DNA of 22,700 nucleotides from JBCCSZ01 sp039199225 (GCA_039199225.1 JBCCSZ010000101.1:1-22700), one strand, 5' to 3'. Positions 1 through 7,437 are shown, counted from the stretch's first letter. Notes: generated from the sequence alone by a model not told the origin. Translations and numbers: made by a program.

Positions 1-518
1 GCAAAAACCTCCAAATCGTGGTAAGTATCGTGGATTCGAAGTGCTTGTCGGAGCTTTAGCTCGTGGCTGAATCCAAGCTTTAGGGGGATTTTTCGGCTGC
101 GGGTATTACCAGTGGCCATCCTGATTTCAAGTCGGTTGAGGTCTTTGTGGGTAAATACATGTCGGATGAGGGCCTGGCAGCTTCGCGTCACAATGCCCTG
201 TCCTTGTTGTTCCCGGTCGATCCAATATCCGATTTCGGCCAGTTTGTTGTGTTTATCAATTCGGACCAGGGAGACAGCCCCTACCAATTGATTTTGAAAT
301 GAAATGAAGGTGGTCAATCTTTGTCCGCCCACATTAAATAGGTGGGATTCCTTCAAGAAGCGTTCGCTGTGTGCTTCCTCTGTTGTTTGGTCTACCCAGG
401 GGAGCCATTGGCGTAGATGGTCGCGTTGCTGGTCCACCAACTGGAAAAGCTTGGAGGGTGGAACGGCCTGTGGTGATAGTAGCTGTATTGACGGGTTGAC
501 AACAATGGGAAAACTCAT
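1..518 (-). CDS. GNAT family N-acetyltransferase, RimJ/RimL-like (3' end outside window)
   Basis: The minus strand is open from an ATG at 518 to the window edge, giving 172 residues without a stop. The translation starts MSFPIVVNPSIQL and contains RDHLRQWLPWVDQT, a segment typical of the RimJ/RimL (Acetyltransf_3) group, where it follows the first strand. It continues with AEIGYWIDREQQGQGIVTRS, which fits beta-4 and the acetyl-CoA pyrophosphate loop (Q/R-x-x-G-x-G/A), then a helix with ALIRHVF and NLRLEIR-like NRLEIRMATGN. These families transfer acetyl groups to ribosomal protein N-termini or to small amines; the substrate here cannot be told. The closing part of the fold (SRKIPLKLGFSHE) is present, so only a few C-terminal residues are likely missing. 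It diverges from the LytTR regulator with 53 bp between the start codons. Confidence 0.85.
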   Translation of the reverse strand, partial: MSFPIVVNPSIQLLSPQAVPPSKLFQLVDQQRDHLRQWLPWVDQTTEEAHSERFLKESHLFNVGGQRLTTFISFQNQLVGAVSLVRIDKHNKLAEIGYWIDREQQGQGIVTRSCQALIRHVFTHKDLNRLEIRMATGNTRSRKIPLKLGFSHELKLRQALRIHDTYHDLEVF

Positions 519-571
519 ATTTCTAAGGTCTGAATTTATTTTTACAATTTTGGAGTGTAAATTCGCCTATC

Positions 572-1330
572 ATGAAAATTATTGTCATCGAAGATGAAAA
601 GCCAGCCTCGCGAAGGTTGGTTCGCTTGATTGGAGAGTGTCGCCCTCAAGCGAAGGTCGAGTCGGTTTTGGATAGCATAGAGCGCTCTGTCAAGTGGCTG
701 GCACAAAACGATATGCCTGATCTTATTTTTATGGACATTCAGTTGGCGGATGGAATGAGCTTTGAGATTTTCAAAAAAATACGGATCAGTGTACCGGTGA
801 TTTTTACAACGGCTTTTGATCAATACACCCTCAAAGCTTTTAAAGTCAACAGCGTCGACTATCTGCTCAAGCCCATCGATGAGGAAGAGCTGATGGCGGC
901 CTTCGAAAAGTTTGATACGTACTTTCGGGCAAATACATCTTCAGACCAATCGTCCATTGATCGGTTGCTCCAAAGTTTGCAAAAGCCTAGCTACAAAGAA
1001 CGGTTTTTGGTCAAAGCCGGACATCAGCTGAGCTACATCTCTGTAGAAGACATCGCCTATTTTTATTCTAAGGATAGCATGGTACACGCTCGGATGAAAG
1101 ATGGTCGCCAACATGTCATCGATTACACGCTCGACCAATTGGAAGGACAGATTGATCCTTCTTGTTTTTTTCGCATCAACCGACAGATCATTACCAGTAT
1201 CAAAGCCATTCGGAAAATACATACTTACTTTAACAGTCGTCTGAAGTTGGATTTGCTACCTGCGGGGGATTTGGAGGTGATTGTTAGTCGGGATCGGGTG
1301 GGGGATTTTAAGCAGTGGTTGGATCGGTGA
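572..1330 (+). CDS. LytTR-family response regulator (LytR/AlgR type)
   Basis: This is a 252-residue transcription regulator with an N-terminal receiver domain (about 1-115) and a C-terminal LytTR DNA-binding domain (about 145-250). The receiver keeps its catalytic set: the E7-D8-E9 acidic cluster, phospho-acceptor D55 in LIFMDIQL, T79/T80 in VIFTTAF, and K100 in VDYLLKP. The LytTR half carries the usual FLVKAGHQLSYISVEDIAYF start and the RINRQIITSIKAI segment. Length is normal for the family. Such regulators normally receive phosphate from a membrane LytS/YehU-type histidine kinase; none is encoded in this window, so the partner must lie to the left or elsewhere. The ATG at 572 puts the receiver start (MKIIVIEDE) exactly at the N-terminus. 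The gene ends in a tandem repeat that begins within its last codons. Confidence 0.93.
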   Translation: MKIIVIEDEKPASRRLVRLIGECRPQAKVESVLDSIERSVKWLAQNDMPDLIFMDIQLADGMSFEIFKKIRISVPVIFTTAFDQYTLKAFKVNSVDYLLKPIDEEELMAAFEKFDTYFRANTSSDQSSIDRLLQSLQKPSYKERFLVKAGHQLSYISVEDIAYFYSKDSMVHARMKDGRQHVIDYTLDQLEGQIDPSCFFRINRQIITSIKAIRKIHTYFNSRLKLDLLPAGDLEVIVSRDRVGDFKQWLDR

Positions 1331-1449
1331 TTTGGGGATTTGGTGATCGGTGGTTTTGTGATCAGTGGTTTGGTGATCAGTGATTTGGTGGTTGGGTGAT
1401 TGGTGGTTTTGTGGTTTGGTGATTGGTGGTTTTGTGATTTAGTGATTTT
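1311..1449. repeat. Degenerate G/T-only tandem repeat, about 15-bp unit
   Basis: From the last codons of the response regulator to about 1449, the plus strand is almost free of C. It is built of alternating heptads and octads of the form GTGATCR and GTGGTTTK, giving a roughly 15-bp period with seven to eight imperfect copies (examples GTGATCAGTGGTTTG, GTGATTGGTGGTTTT). The final coding triplets TGG TTG GAT CGG TGA already match the pattern. Read on the minus strand it would give a K/P/T/N-rich low-complexity peptide, which I do not believe is expressed. It separates two convergent genes. Confidence 0.85.
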
Positions 1450-1465
1450 TTTTGGGGGAATGAAT

Positions 1466-1524
1466 TTGGTGATTGAGGGATTGTAGAAACTTTGAGGGCT
1501 TGCTATAATCCGCACAATCACCAA
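1466..1524. repeat. 10-bp inverted repeat between convergent genes
   Basis: TTGGTGATTG at 1466-1475 is matched by its exact reverse complement CAATCACCAA at 1515-1524, with 39 bp between the arms. The arm sequence equals the unit of the adjacent tandem repeat, so the right arm looks like an inverted repeat unit. It lies between the ends of the response regulator and the PDZ gene. It could form a weak long-loop hairpin, but no T-run follows in either direction, so I do not call it a terminator. Confidence 0.5.
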
Positions 1525-1585
1525 GTCATAATTAACGTATTAGTCATCAAATCATTAGATCCAGGTTAGCGTGATCATCGGGGCT

Positions 1586-3016
1586 TTAGGGGCGAATGCT
1601 GTCTGAGGCATTGTTGATGATCTTTTGTGTGAACAGTTTATCTCCTTGGCGGACGCTGAGCAGTAGTGTGCCAGATGGAGCGTCGCCTAGGTTGAGGCGG
1701 TTGTTGTAAGTACCATCGAAATTCGGGATATCTTCTCGGTACAATTCTCTTCCATCGATGTCTATGATTTTGATTAAGGCTGGTTTGGCCTCTGCTTCAA
1801 AACGCACATTGACCATGCCGTCACTTGTCGGATTCGGGAAGGCGCGGAAGTTTTCCAGTAGAAGGTTGCTGTCGAAGAAGCGGAGGTCGCCGGAGGAAGG
1901 AGATTCGTTGACCTTTTCTTCTTCTTGAATTTCGATTTCTTCTTCGCCACATCTTGCGAAGGTAATTTCATCGGTTGCGGGTTGGCCATCGCGCAGGTAG
2001 CTGATGGTGATCTTGTCGCCTCCATCGTACTTGTTGCGCTCTGCCAGCAGTTCCTTAAAAGACTTTACATTGACACCGTTAACAGCTGTAATCACGTCGC
2101 CACGTTGCATGCTTGAGTTGGCAGCAGGCGTGTTGTCGATGACAGAGCTGATCTTCAGTCCGATGGTTTTGCCATTGGATCGGCTTGTATTGATTTGTAC
2201 ACCGATGAAGTTGCAAGGGCGTTCTTCTTTGAAGGAGTCCCAAGAGTGGCTGTTGTCAAAGTAAAAGTGATTTGTTTCGACCTTTTTCCCTTTTAGGGTA
2301 GCATTGGTAGAACCCGCTTGTCCATTGCGTAAATAAGCGATGTCGAGATTGCCTCCAACACCTTGGGCTTTGATGGCCCTGGAAATATCACCTTGGGAAT
2401 CGACCGCTTCTCCATTGAGGCGAGTGATGATGTCTCCTGCTTTCAAACCAGCAGCTTCTGCAGCACTGCCTTTTACGATCTTACTGATGACAACGCCCTG
2501 TCCATTGGCTGTGATGCGCTCCCCGTCTTCGTTGGTGTAGTCGCCCATGTAGATACCGAGGAAAGCTTTTTCTTTTCCACCTCTCCGAATAAAGGTACTT
2601 GCATCTCCTTCGTTGTCGTCGAATAAGAAAATTTTAGTATCTCCTTCGCGTTGAATTTTAATCTTACCTTTCAGTTCTTCAGGTAGGTCTTCATCGGTGT
2701 TCCAACGGAAAATACTCGGCTCGTCTCCTTCATCTAAGTCAAAGTCAAAATCAATATCCTTGAGTGTCTTCAACTTTTTTAATTCATCGAGTTGGTCGAA
2801 AGAGTGAATCTGAATGTCTCCATCGTCCAACTGTATATTGTGGTCGACATCCTCGCCGAGCTTAACGATGGTCTCAACTACTTTTCGTCCTTCGTCATCG
2901 GTGTATTCGCGGGTGATGGTAACAGTTCCATCGTCGGATTGAGCATGTAGGGAAAGATTGCCCAGCAACAGCATAGCAGCAAATACGAGGCATACGGCGG
3001 GTTTGAGTGTCTTCAT
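1586..3016 (-). CDS. Secreted PDZ-domain protein with type IX secretion sorting domain
   Basis: This 476-residue protein starts at the ATG at 3016. An upstream in-frame ATG at 3058 would put 14 unsuitable residues before the signal peptide MKTLKPAVCLVFAAMLLLG...LHAQ. After an acidic segment (about 25-145, with DFDFDLDEGDE) come two PDZ domains. PDZ1 is about 152-245 (FLGIYMG; AAEAAGLKAGDIITRLNG). PDZ2 is about 268-355 (FIGVQIN; MQRGDVITAVNGVNV). A linker rich in Glu leads to a Por sorting domain (about 390-470: FPNPTSDGMVNVRF, DGRELYREDI, LLSVRQG). That implies export by Sec, then by the type IX system, to the cell surface or medium. No protease domain is present, so these are stand-alone binding modules rather than a DegP/CtpA enzyme. 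It is third in line behind blaI and M56, 156 bp after the M56 stop, on the same strand. Confidence 0.88.
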   Translation of the reverse strand: MKTLKPAVCLVFAAMLLLGNLSLHAQSDDGTVTITREYTDDEGRKVVETIVKLGEDVDHNIQLDDGDIQIHSFDQLDELKKLKTLKDIDFDFDLDEGDEPSIFRWNTDEDLPEELKGKIKIQREGDTKIFLFDDNEGDASTFIRRGGKEKAFLGIYMGDYTNEDGERITANGQGVVISKIVKGSAAEAAGLKAGDIITRLNGEAVDSQGDISRAIKAQGVGGNLDIAYLRNGQAGSTNATLKGKKVETNHFYFDNSHSWDSFKEERPCNFIGVQINTSRSNGKTIGLKISSVIDNTPAANSSMQRGDVITAVNGVNVKSFKELLAERNKYDGGDKITISYLRDGQPATDEITFARCGEEEIEIQEEEKVNESPSSGDLRFFDSNLLLENFRAFPNPTSDGMVNVRFEAEAKPALIKIIDIDGRELYREDIPNFDGTYNNRLNLGDAPSGTLLLSVRQGDKLFTQKIINNASDSIRP

Positions 3017-3172
3017 CAGATATGATTTTTTAGTTATAATAAAGATATTCCATTGCAAATACAGGCGCTAGTATTTTCCAAAGATTAACATTTCGCGCTT
3101 TTGTTGTTGGCGTCTCGTTTTGTTGGCTGTTGTTGTTTGTCTGTCGCATTGACACGATGACGGACTACTGCA

Positions 3173-5692
3173 TCATCGATCCTTTTTGATTTCCATCTTA
3201 CCCTTTAATTTCTCGCCAAAGATTTTCTTGTAGCGTTGCAAATACTGCCGATGCAAGCTAGAAGATTGTTTTTTTCCGTTGATTAAAAATTCGTCTTGGC
3301 TCAATGAGATGGTATACGAATCTGCTTTGTCGATCAGGCCATCTTTTATAAAATACTCCTGAAATTCGTCATAGTTACGGTTGTCCCATGCTTCTTTTTC
3401 CGACAGTATCTTTTCCAGCTCTGAATGCTTGGCTTCCAGCTTTTGCTGGTATTCTTCAAATATTTTTTCGTACTTATTTTCAAAAGTATTTTCGTGGATT
3501 TGGTGGAGTTCTTCCAGCTGTTCGTGGAGTTTTTCCATCTTATCGGCTTTTAGTTCCAGCATTTTTTCTGTCGTCTGAAGCCTTTCCTCCAGATCGAGAT
3601 TTTCGACAAGCGCCAACTCCTCGGCCAATACCGTTTGGAGTTCTTGTTGTTGTTGCTCTATCAGGCGATGTTGTTGTGCAATTTCTTTTTCGTAAAGCTC
3701 TTGCACCTGCTTCACTTGTTGGTGAACTTCTTCCTGATGTTCCGCAATGATTCGTTGCGCCCGTTCCAATTCGTCCTGATAATTGGGTGGTAGTGTATCT
3801 TTGGGAGCATTCCAATACAGCAATGTCTGGTCCGGAGATTTCTTTGAGCTATTTCTTCTGAGCGCCTTTCTGAGCTTTCGATTCCTCTTCTTTGTTTTCC
3901 GGCGGTTGCGTCGATCGTCCAGTAAAAAGTAAGTACCAGAACCCATTGCTAGATTGAGGGGTGATTGTTCGAATTGGAAGCGATCGGCATCTGAAAATAG
4001 CTTTTGAGCTTCTTGTCTTGAAAGGCTCTTCTTTTTTCCTGTTTTAGTGTAGAAAAGGAAGACAGAATCCTTTGAGTTTTTGAGATCTTTTCTGTCAATG
4101 AGTATCAGTCCATTATCTGTATCGAATGAAAAATGATGGGATTGCTCAGAAGGGCCACCTTCCCAGATAATGGTTGACTGCTTGTTGCCGTGATTTTCTG
4201 TGTGAATGTGAAAGGCGCTTTTATTCCCTTTCAAAGCCGGTGGCGCCGGCGGTGCGGGTGGTGGTGGTCCAGATGGTGGTAGTGGCGCTTTGGGAGGTGA
4301 CGGAGGCGTAGGAACTGCTTTGGGTGTACCAATCGGAGCAGGTGCCGGCGGTGCAGGTGGCAGAGGGGGTGCTGGCGGGCTTGGAATTGATTCCACCTCA
4401 GTTAGGAGTTTCTCCGTTACGTCTCCATATTTATCAAAATCTTCTTTAGGGATATTGACATCGTTGATCTTCAGTTTGGTTATTTCTCCATCTTCCACCT
4501 TCATTTCTATTTTTTGCTCATTGTCTTCTGTTTTTTTGACGATGTAGCTGGAGGATTTTGGGATGATGGTATCCAGGCCGTGGCTGAGCGTTTTTTCCTC
4601 TTCCAATAATTTTACTTCCATGCTGACGGGGGAAGCATCTGCCTCTTTTTCGAAGGGCGCATTGGCGCTGACGGATACAAAAAGGATGCTCAATAGCAGA
4701 AGCGTCGTCGCGGTTAATTTTTCTCGGATGTGGCTTCGGTTCTGTGGTTGGTTCAGTATGCGCCGAATCCGCTGTAGCAGCTGTTTTTTACCTCCTGCAA
4801 AGGGCATTGCAAAAGCGGGGACTGCACCTTGATCGAATTCTTGTAAGCGGACCAATGCCTTGGCGTAAGTTAATGAGTTGCCACAAAGTCGGATGGCGAT
4901 GTCGTCACAGCAATTTTCGCGTTCGCTGCGAATGTTGGCAGCAATCCACCAAGCGGCTGGATTGAAATAATAGAGTGCTTCGACGACAGACAGTATGATA
5001 TTGATGAGGTAGTCGTTGCGGCGAATGTGGGCCAATTCGTGGGCCAGGATGGCTTCAATTTCTTGTTGGCTCAGGTTGTTGACGGCGCCCAGGGGCAAGA
5101 GGATGGCAGGCTTTAGATAGCCGACTACCATGGGGACACTGACCAAGGCCGATTCCAACAAAGCCACTGAGCGGCGGACCGGGAGGGCTTCCATCAATCG
5201 CTCCAATTTAATTTGCCACGGCTGCTCGAGGGGCTGGTTGTGGCGATAGCGGAGGCGTTGCACATAGGCATATCCACCCAGTAGGCGAAGGGCGAAGAAG
5301 GCCAATCCAAGCATCCAAAGGCTGACGATGATCGGCAGGTGTTGATCAAAATATTTGGTACAAGTATATAAGAAGCCATTGAGGAAATGGCCGCTTTGTT
5401 CTCCGGATTGGGCTGCAATAACTGTGATGGAGGGAGCGCTATCTGCTGTGATGGCCGTGAAGTCGATGGCCGAGTCGTACATATAGATAAAGGTGCAAAC
5501 AGAGCTGATGAGTAAGCCAAAAAGGGTAAAGCTGGCAATTTCATAGCGCAGTTTGGCGGACTTATTTTGCAGACCTGCCAATACGACTGCCATCAACATG
5601 GCCAATGCGACTCCTTGCCACAAAGAGTGTAATACGGTCCAGCCGAGAGCGTATAGGATGTCTTCTTGAATGTATTGAGCGACAAAATTCAT
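3173..5692 (-). CDS. M56 family (BlaR1-like) membrane metallopeptidase with long C-terminal extension
   Basis: This is an 839-residue multi-pass membrane protein. The first 345 residues hold about five hydrophobic segments (near 14-40, 52-72, 120-140, 185-205 and 328-345). The M56 zinc site lies between them: HELAH at 218-222, followed by the RSERENCCDD motif around 255-264 that supplies the downstream acidic ligand. In BlaR1/MecR1 this domain cleaves the paired BlaI/MecI repressor after a signal. No penicillin-binding sensor domain is seen here. Instead, residues about 350-435 are a K/E-rich segment, 437-487 are almost only Pro and Ala, and about 640-765 are a Q/E/K-rich coiled coil. Most of this should be outside the inner membrane, perhaps spanning the periplasm. 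It lies 84 bp behind the blaI stop. M56 proteins with TonB-like tails are known in Bacteroidota, but this tail has no clear TonB C-terminus. Confidence 0.9.
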   Translation of the reverse strand: MNFVAQYIQEDILYALGWTVLHSLWQGVALAMLMAVVLAGLQNKSAKLRYEIASFTLFGLLISSVCTFIYMYDSAIDFTAITADSAPSITVIAAQSGEQSGHFLNGFLYTCTKYFDQHLPIIVSLWMLGLAFFALRLLGGYAYVQRLRYRHNQPLEQPWQIKLERLMEALPVRRSVALLESALVSVPMVVGYLKPAILLPLGAVNNLSQQEIEAILAHELAHIRRNDYLINIILSVVEALYYFNPAAWWIAANIRSERENCCDDIAIRLCGNSLTYAKALVRLQEFDQGAVPAFAMPFAGGKKQLLQRIRRILNQPQNRSHIREKLTATTLLLLSILFVSVSANAPFEKEADASPVSMEVKLLEEEKTLSHGLDTIIPKSSSYIVKKTEDNEQKIEMKVEDGEITKLKINDVNIPKEDFDKYGDVTEKLLTEVESIPSPPAPPLPPAPPAPAPIGTPKAVPTPPSPPKAPLPPSGPPPPAPPAPPALKGNKSAFHIHTENHGNKQSTIIWEGGPSEQSHHFSFDTDNGLILIDRKDLKNSKDSVFLFYTKTGKKKSLSRQEAQKLFSDADRFQFEQSPLNLAMGSGTYFLLDDRRNRRKTKKRNRKLRKALRRNSSKKSPDQTLLYWNAPKDTLPPNYQDELERAQRIIAEHQEEVHQQVKQVQELYEKEIAQQHRLIEQQQQELQTVLAEELALVENLDLEERLQTTEKMLELKADKMEKLHEQLEELHQIHENTFENKYEKIFEEYQQKLEAKHSELEKILSEKEAWDNRNYDEFQEYFIKDGLIDKADSYTISLSQDEFLINGKKQSSSLHRQYLQRYKKIFGEKLKGKMEIKKDR

Positions 5693-5720
5693 GATTGATA
5701 TTTTGAGATTTTTTGCAATG

Positions 5721-5774
5721 GGGCTTATCGCAAGCCCAATGAATTTGCAGCTTCGTACTATAATAGGTACGAGG
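5721..5774. promoter_or_regulatory. Two hairpins in the blaI-M56 intergenic gap
   Basis: The 84-bp gap holds two inverted repeats. GGGCTT-ATCGC-AAGCCC (5721-5737) is a perfect 6-bp stem. CTTCGTAC-TATAATAG-GTACGAGG (5751-5774) is an 8-bp stem with one wobble, and it contains TTCGTA/TACGA half-sites like those of the blaI operators but in outward order. Neither is followed by a T-run on the minus strand, so simple termination is unlikely. They may be an internal repressor site or mRNA stems that reduce M56 expression relative to the repressor. Confidence 0.45.
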
Positions 5775-5776
5775 CT

Positions 5777-6193
5777 TTAGGCGGATTGGTTTTCGTCCCC
5801 TTCTTCTATTTGGCGGATGAGCGCTTTTATTTCATCGAGTTCTTTTTGAGAAGTCCGGTTGTTTCCAAGGGCCTGCATAACCATTTTCATGGCAGAGCCT
5901 CGGAAGGTTGCATCGACAAACTGCTCGAGCAATCGTCTTTGTGTTTCTGTTTCTTCGGCCAGGGCTTCATAAATGTGGGTGCGGCTATCCGTGTTCCGGT
6001 GTGTCAGGCCCTTTCCCGTCATGATCTGCATGAGCTTCAGGGTCGTTGTGTAGCCTATTTCCTTTTGGTTGGCCGGCTTGCGTAAATTGAGTTGGTCATT
6101 GACAAAGCGCACCGAAGAGGGGCCGTGTTCCCAAAGAATCTGGAGGATTTCCAGTTCTGAGTCGGTTGGTTTAGGATGCTTGGCTGCTGTCAT
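5777..6193 (-). CDS. BlaI/MecI/CopY family transcriptional repressor
   Basis: This is a 138-residue winged-helix repressor starting at the ATG at 6193. The ORF can be extended to 6244, but that would put the operator and start-site region inside the gene. The family pattern is clear: PTDSELEILQILWEHGPSSV (about 9-28) for helices 1 and 2, then EIGYTTTLKLMQIMTGKGL (about 45-63) for the recognition helix, then a wing with RTHIYEAL. The C-terminal half (TQRRLLEQFVDATF...LDEIKALIRQIEEG) is the dimerisation part. Length is usual for the family. Such proteins repress their own operon and are released when the paired M56 peptidase cleaves them. Gene order blaI-M56 on the minus strand and the palindromes upstream fit that circuit. 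The inducing signal is unknown; a beta-lactam is not implied. Confidence 0.93.
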   Translation of the reverse strand: MTAAKHPKPTDSELEILQILWEHGPSSVRFVNDQLNLRKPANQKEIGYTTTLKLMQIMTGKGLTHRNTDSRTHIYEALAEETETQRRLLEQFVDATFRGSAMKMVMQALGNNRTSQKELDEIKALIRQIEEGDENQSA

Positions 6194-6223
6194 GGATGGA
6201 TATTTTGAAATGAATTGCTTGTA

Positions 6224-6295
6224 TACGAATGATTTCGTACACAAGTATATACGAACAGTTTCGTAATAACAAATTTATCTACGAAATTTTTCGTG
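6224..6295 (-). promoter_or_regulatory. Three BlaI-type operator palindromes
   Basis: Three copies of TACGAA-N4-TTCGTA lie just upstream of blaI: 6224-6239 (spacer TGAT, perfect), 6250-6265 (spacer CAGT, perfect) and 6280-6295 (spacer ATTT, last base G instead of A). Centre-to-centre distances are 26 and 30 bp. The palindrome differs from the TACA/TGTA operators described for BlaI/MecI, but has the same dyad style. The two nearest blaI are exact and overlap the predicted promoter, which fits autorepression. Binding by this BlaI is inferred. Confidence 0.8.
6242..6273 (-). promoter_or_regulatory. Predicted Bacteroidota-type promoter of blaI-M56
   Basis: On the minus strand TTTG (6273-6270), a 20-bp spacer and TATACTTG (6249-6242) give a near-match to the Bacteroidota TTTG/TAnnTTTG promoter. 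The second operator palindrome (6250-6265) sits entirely in the spacer and the first would cover the start site near 6236, leaving an untranslated leader of about 43 bases. A second exact -7 match, TAAATTTG at 6277-6270, lacks a clear upstream box. Confidence 0.55.
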
Positions 6296-6619
6296 TTTTA
6301 AGGATTTCTTAACATATGGCAAGGGCTGAAGCAGCTTGGAACAGGTGAAAGCCGAAGAATATTGTATACTTCTGGAAATTATTGAAATGTGTAAAAAATA
6401 AATATGATAGTCGCCCAATTTGCAAAACTATGCCCTGGGAGACCCTCTATATTTGACTTGTCTTAGGAGCCGAACAACATTCTTTTCGTCAAATACAATG
6501 ACAACATTACTTGTAGAGGTTGCATCAAATGCAAAAGAAAATATGGATTTTCTTCTGATGCTGGCATGTTGATAAACCATTGACCTCTTCATTACCATCA
6601 AAACTTAAAACCATAAAGC
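6296..6619. other. AT-rich intergenic region with leader of first barrel gene
   Basis: No credible gene is seen on either strand. TATATTTG (6448-6455) matches the Bacteroidota -7 box for the plus-strand gene at 6620, although the nearest TTTG (6419-6422) is 25 bp upstream, longer than usual. From about 6448 to the start codon the sequence resembles the leader of the second barrel gene (7268-7437), sharing for instance ACATTACTTGTAGAGGT versus ATATTACTTGTAGAAGT, so the leader belongs to the duplicated unit. Confidence 0.5.
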
Positions 6620-7249
6620 ATGAAAGAGCAACTAAAGTTTCTATTTGTAATTGCCATTTATATCCTTACGATTCCTTCCATTTTTGCACAAAGTAAGGAG
6701 GCCCCTACTGTAGAGTCTACAGCTGTAAAATTGTCAGATAATGCTTTGAAGGTTCGTCCTTTTTCTCCGGTTGTGGGCCATATGGGAATATCTTATGAGT
6801 TCCTGGTGGCAGATCGACAATCCTTTGAATTGGATTTGGGATACATTGGCCTTGGTCAGCCATATGAGGAAGATGCCGAGGAAAAAGGGATATACTTAGG
6901 TTTTGGTTGTAGGTTTATACGACATTCGGGTAACAGTAAAAAGAAGGACCAAGTAAATCAACCCCTTCAAGGCTGGTATCTCAATCCGAAATTGATACTC
7001 TCTAGCTTTAGTCGTCGAGACCGTGAACGGAGTTACCTGGAAGAGTCCATTTTCAGCGGTGCTATACTGCTTAATGGTGGTCAGCAATGGATATTTTTTA
7101 ATCGGGTAGTCCTCGATATTTTTGCGGGTGCAGGACTAGGGCTCAGCTCATATGACGACTATTTCTTTGGTAGATATTTTTATGGCTACAGTTTGATTGG
7201 TAAGCACTTCGCCATTTCAACAGGCATCAAATTAGGTATTGCCTTCTAG
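6620..7249 (+). CDS. Small outer-membrane beta-barrel protein (first of tandem pair)
   Basis: This 209-residue protein starts with a clear signal peptide, MKEQLKFLFVIAIYILTIPSIFAQ, cut after FAQ. The mature part alternates polar and hydrophobic residues with aromatic girdles (GHMGISYEFL, FELDLGYIGL, KGIYLGFGCRF, QGWYLNPKLILSSF, VLDIFAGAGLGLSS) and ends in IKLGIAF. A C-terminal Phe preceded by alternating hydrophobics is the usual signal for barrel insertion by the BAM machinery. The size suits an eight- to ten-strand barrel. Function is unknown; DUF3575-like and porin-family small barrels are the nearest type I can suggest. The next gene is a diverged copy, with about half of the residues shared by eye, and the two keep the same AAAGC-ATG-AAA start context. 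Confidence 0.7.
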   Translation: MKEQLKFLFVIAIYILTIPSIFAQSKEAPTVESTAVKLSDNALKVRPFSPVVGHMGISYEFLVADRQSFELDLGYIGLGQPYEEDAEEKGIYLGFGCRFIRHSGNSKKKDQVNQPLQGWYLNPKLILSSFSRRDRERSYLEESIFSGAILLNGGQQWIFFNRVVLDIFAGAGLGLSSYDDYFFGRYFYGYSLIGKHFAISTGIKLGIAF

Positions 7250-7437
7250 ATATTTTAAGAGCGTATTGCAACTATACGCCTTGAGGGCTAAACAACATTT
7301 TTAAAGCTAAGAAACAAAAAAATATTACTTGTAGAAGTCGAATACAGCTCGAAGGGAGATAAGCATTTTCTTTTGAGGCTCTTATGTCGACAGCACATTC
7401 ATCACTTTATTGCTATCAAAAATTAAAATTCGAAAGC
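7250..7437. repeat. Duplicated leader between the tandem barrel genes
   Basis: This 188-bp gap begins with a perfect 6-bp hairpin (GCGTAT 7261-7266, ATACGC 7274-7279) and no T-run. From about 7268 to the start codon it aligns by eye with about 6448-6619: CTTGAGGGCTAAACAAC against CTTAGGAGCCGAACAAC, then ATTACTTGTAGAAGT, then a stretch ending TATCAAAA...AAAGCATG against CATCAAAA...AAAGCATG. The copy is a direct repeat about 820 bp away, so the duplication included the leader as well as the coding region. The -7 box of the first copy is not conserved here (TATACGCC). Confidence 0.6.

Noticed and set aside
1311..1449. CRISPR-like array
   Set aside because: Units are only about 15 bp, imperfect and contiguous with no unique spacers, and no cas genes are present.
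1225..1524. Minus-strand ORF rich in K, P, T, N, S and H
   Set aside because: It is the translation of the G/T tandem repeat and overlaps the 3' end of the response regulator; there is no start signal or family likeness.
4290..4547. Plus-strand ORF starting with a glycine-rich stretch
   Set aside because: It is the antisense reading of the Pro/Ala-rich part of the M56 gene; the glycines are complements of proline codons.
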